Notes under the pieces: model-generated
What the model was told of the DNA's origin: nothing
The model's database searches: none
Seen by the model: the letters and a program-made list of their open reading frames with translations, nothing else
In this document: positions 62,002 through 64,000 of the stretch, piece by piece
Layout: every line of letters starts with the position of its first letter
Numbering within the stretch: position 1 is the stretch's first letter
Position numbers and translations under genes: made by a program
Origin: Strigamia acuminata
Taxonomy: Eukaryota; Arthropoda; Chilopoda; Geophilomorpha; Linotaeniidae
NCBI GenBank assembly: GCA_949358305.1
Contig: OX442315.1
Location: forward strand, 24,392,427-24,456,426
Direction: 5' to 3'
Length of the DNA stretch: 64,000 nt

Positions 62002-62494
62002 TTATTTTTCATTTCGGAATGCAGAATTCGTTGTCATTATATTTATAATCAATGGACAGAGGGCCTCCCCTGTAATGGTTTCTCCGTTGTACTCGATCTC
62101 TTCCCTGCAAATCTTTATTAAACTAATCACTACAGATTTATGGTTTATGATATTGATGAAAATATTTAAAAGATCCATAACTATAAATTACTACTGATCA
62201 ATCTCCATAATTGCTAACATCGCTTGATTTTCTTACTCTTTCCGTCTACAACGATTTTTGATTCCTCGTCATCTTTCAACCAATCTAAGTAAGACCTTAA
62301 TGAAACGGGAATAACGCATTCATAAATAAAAATTCAAGCATCGATCGTAAACTTTACCGTTCAATCAGGCCTAATCTTTTTAATTTCATACTATATGCAT
62401 GTCGCCGAGAAGCTCTTTGCTGCTCTGTCTCAAAATGGGGAATTTCGGCTCCTCCAAAGCGAAAAGGCAACCGTAGATGCTCAATCGTAGACAT
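62002..62494 (-). CDS. small unknown protein, tandem neighbour of the 61-kb gene
   Basis: Three exons (62358-62494, 62237-62295, 62002-62180) join in phase to 124 aa, starting MSTIEHLRLPFRFGG. Introns are 62 and 56 nt, with GT-AG ends. The N-terminal half is basic and polar (TEQQRASRRHAYSMKLKRLG, SYLDWLKDDEE); the second half is helical and hydrophobic (MDLLNIFINIINHKS, EEIEYNGETITGEALCP). No domain is recognised. If exon 2 were not spliced at its internal GTAAGA, the frame would end sooner, at KIKRC, giving a 75-aa form. The stop lies 69 bp before the start of the next minus-strand gene, in the same reading frame. Confidence 0.6.
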
Positions 62495-62784
62495 TTTTCA
62501 AACTGTCACGTCATTATCGAAAAGGCAATAGTTAAAATAAAGCGCGAAAGTATTAAAACTCAGCAGCACACATCAACTGCCATTTTAATTTACAACAATG
62601 TACAATATTTTTGGTAAATTAAGAATAGTTTATTCTTGTTTGCATGTTTACATACGTACATAAAAAACAACAAAATATTATTTATTGCCATTTTGCTGAA
62701 ACGTTTTGGTCTCTTAAATTTCATCCACTTCTGCTAATTTACTGCAGATAAATTTGATGGTCGTAGCCACTGTTTCTTCCATTT

Positions 62785-63031
62785 TAGTATGTTATCTCTA
62801 CACCAACATTTCCCAGCCATTTAAAAGGCTGATAAAGCACAGGAGCAAATACCATTATAAAATTAACAGCTAGTACGATTAATCCCGCAGATAAGTTTAA
62901 TAAAATTATCATTGGAACAAGCATCAGAATGAAAAAATATACATAAAGCTCGGGGTTGCAAATAAGTACCATAAGCAGTGAACTCCATGCCCAGGCCCAT
63001 GCCCACCCGCAATTGATAAACGTTTCCAATG
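62785..63031 (-). CDS. last exon of an unidentified multi-pass membrane protein
   Basis: A splice acceptor (TTATCAG) at the upper edge opens a frame of 82 codons to a stop at the lower edge. It begins PLETFINCGWAWAWAWSS and is mostly hydrophobic, with three or so membrane spans (SLLMVLICNPELYVYFFIL, LSAGLIVLAVNFIMVF), ending KWLGNVGVEITY. The gene continues towards higher coordinates, but its upstream exons could not be joined with confidence. The family is not recognised. Confidence 0.5.
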
Positions 63032-63204
63032 GCACTGATAATGCAAAGAAGTTTAATTAATGTTTAGCCAAATACAACAGTGATTTTTAAACTTACTTTT
63101 TTATATTCTATTTTTTTTTACTGCTGTATGACATTCGTATACATTTTAATTTTGAAATTTGATGTCCTAATACGCTACAAAAGCATTTTATTTTTTCCTG
63201 CGTT

Positions 63205-63295
63205 CATGTGAAAACATCTTCGATCAATTGCCCAATAAGAGTTACGATGACGATAATAAGAAAGATGAGAAATGGTGGAAGGTGCAATAACTTAA
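63205..63295 (-). CDS. possible hydrophobic exon, unresolved
   Basis: Following an AG acceptor at about 63,296, a minus-strand frame reads LHLPPFLIFLIIVIVTLIGQ and then LIEDVFT before a stop. It may be an upstream exon of the membrane protein at 62,785-63,031 or the end of another gene. The splice phase to the next exon does not fit as read, so this is weak. Confidence 0.25.
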
Positions 63296-64000
63296 AAAAA
63301 GTTCAAGATTAAATAATTCTATTATAATAATAAATAACACACATTCATTCATAGTCAGCTCCACTCACATTAATGTAATCTTGGTATTGAAATCTTGATA
63401 GGGATGCGACAAAATCTTATAAATTATCGGTAGGACCTTAAATATTTGTTTTCTTGAAAAGTATATTTTTTAGAACTAAAAATTTTTTGAAGCCTCAGCA
63501 GGTATTTTATTTAAATTAAACAATGCGATCCGTAACTATAGTTACCGTGCATTTTTTTTAAACTGTCGTTTATCCCAAATTCAAAAAAAAAATTATAAAC
63601 GAGAAAATAAAAATAAAATAAAAAATAAAAAATAAAAAATAAATAAATGAATAAATAAATGAAATAAAATAAAATAAAATAAAAATAAAAATTGGTTGTT
63701 TACAATTCAAAAATTGCAAGATTTATAACAATTTAATCAAATGATATTTTACTAATGTTTTAATCTTGTTTTAATTAACTGATTACAAATTCCAATATTT
63801 GTGAAAAACTTCATTTTCAAGCAATCAAAAAAAGAAAATCTGGAGCTGTAGAGCAGACACAGTTTGAATTTAGAGCAAAGTACTCTATAAATCAAAAATC
63901 ATTATCTGGATTGTATCCATATTTGTTCATAACCACATAATTTTGGGTAAAATACTTCGGAACATTTGGATCGTTTAAATTTTGTGGAAAACACTTCGGA
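63296..64000. other. AT-rich window end
   Basis: No supported gene. AT-rich throughout with a long simple repeat listed separately. Exons of the minus-strand membrane-protein gene may lie here but were not recognised. Confidence 0.45.
63598..63692. repeat. AAATA / AATAA simple repeat
   Basis: Nearly 100 bp of interspersed AAATA, AAAATA and AATAA units with two GAATAAAT interruptions. Confidence 0.9.

Noticed and set aside
61892-62197. 101-codon plus-strand frame
   Set aside because: Antisense shadow of the small minus-strand genes; no homology.

Overview
This is a eukaryotic nuclear window. Genes are split by many short GT-AG introns (mostly 50-150 nt), two eukaryotic tRNA genes are present, and all recognisable proteins are metazoan. 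An alpha-carbonic anhydrase closest to insect CAH1 and a cuticle-type ZP-domain protein point to an arthropod, perhaps a crustacean; the species cannot be named from sequence alone.

Layout. Bases 1-14,500 hold no gene I can defend. They are CpG-rich, broken by AT-rich spacers, and carry one clear mobile element: a foldback-type transposon with about 0.46 kb inverted arms and a 6-bp target duplication. From 14,548 the window becomes gene-dense: site-1 protease MBTPS1 (-), an unnamed protein with a C39-like cysteine-peptidase domain (+), a CAH1-like carbonic anhydrase (+), exosome subunit EXOSC7 (-), palmitoyltransferase ZDHHC3/7 (+, preceded by a uORF), a C18orf63/DUF4708 protein (-), a ZP-domain membrane protein (-), tRNA-Thr(CGU) and tRNA-Lys(UUU), a noncoding snoRNA host gene with eight box C/D snoRNAs (+), GPATCH1 (-), SOCS6/7-type SOCS (+), COQ9 with an intronless glomulin (GLMN) gene inside its first intron (both -), CARMIL (+), RAB5IF (-), rhophilin (+), two small tandem minus-strand genes of unknown function (one resembling ciliary microtubule inner proteins), and the unresolved end of a membrane-protein gene (-).

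Notable biology. The snoRNA host gene carries recognisable orthologues of vertebrate U25, U27 and U30 and perhaps U29, all guests of the vertebrate UHG/SNHG1 gene. Each snoRNA has its D box 70-79 nt before the 3' splice site. COQ9 exon 1, encoding a mitochondrial-type leader, lies upstream of GLMN and matches COQ9 exon 2 in phase, so GLMN is nested in the same sense. The 642-aa C39-like protein is the best candidate for an undescribed enzyme. Several neighbours are divergent with short shared upstream regions (GPATCH1/SOCS, RAB5IF/rhophilin, MBTPS1/C39-like).

Exon coordinates were worked out by eye from splice consensus and frame continuity. For MBTPS1, the C39-like gene, rhophilin, RAB5IF and the two small genes at 61-62.5 kb, most junctions were placed and the totals close in frame. 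For CARMIL, EXOSC7, C18orf63-like and GPATCH1 the span is sound but not every exon edge was resolved.
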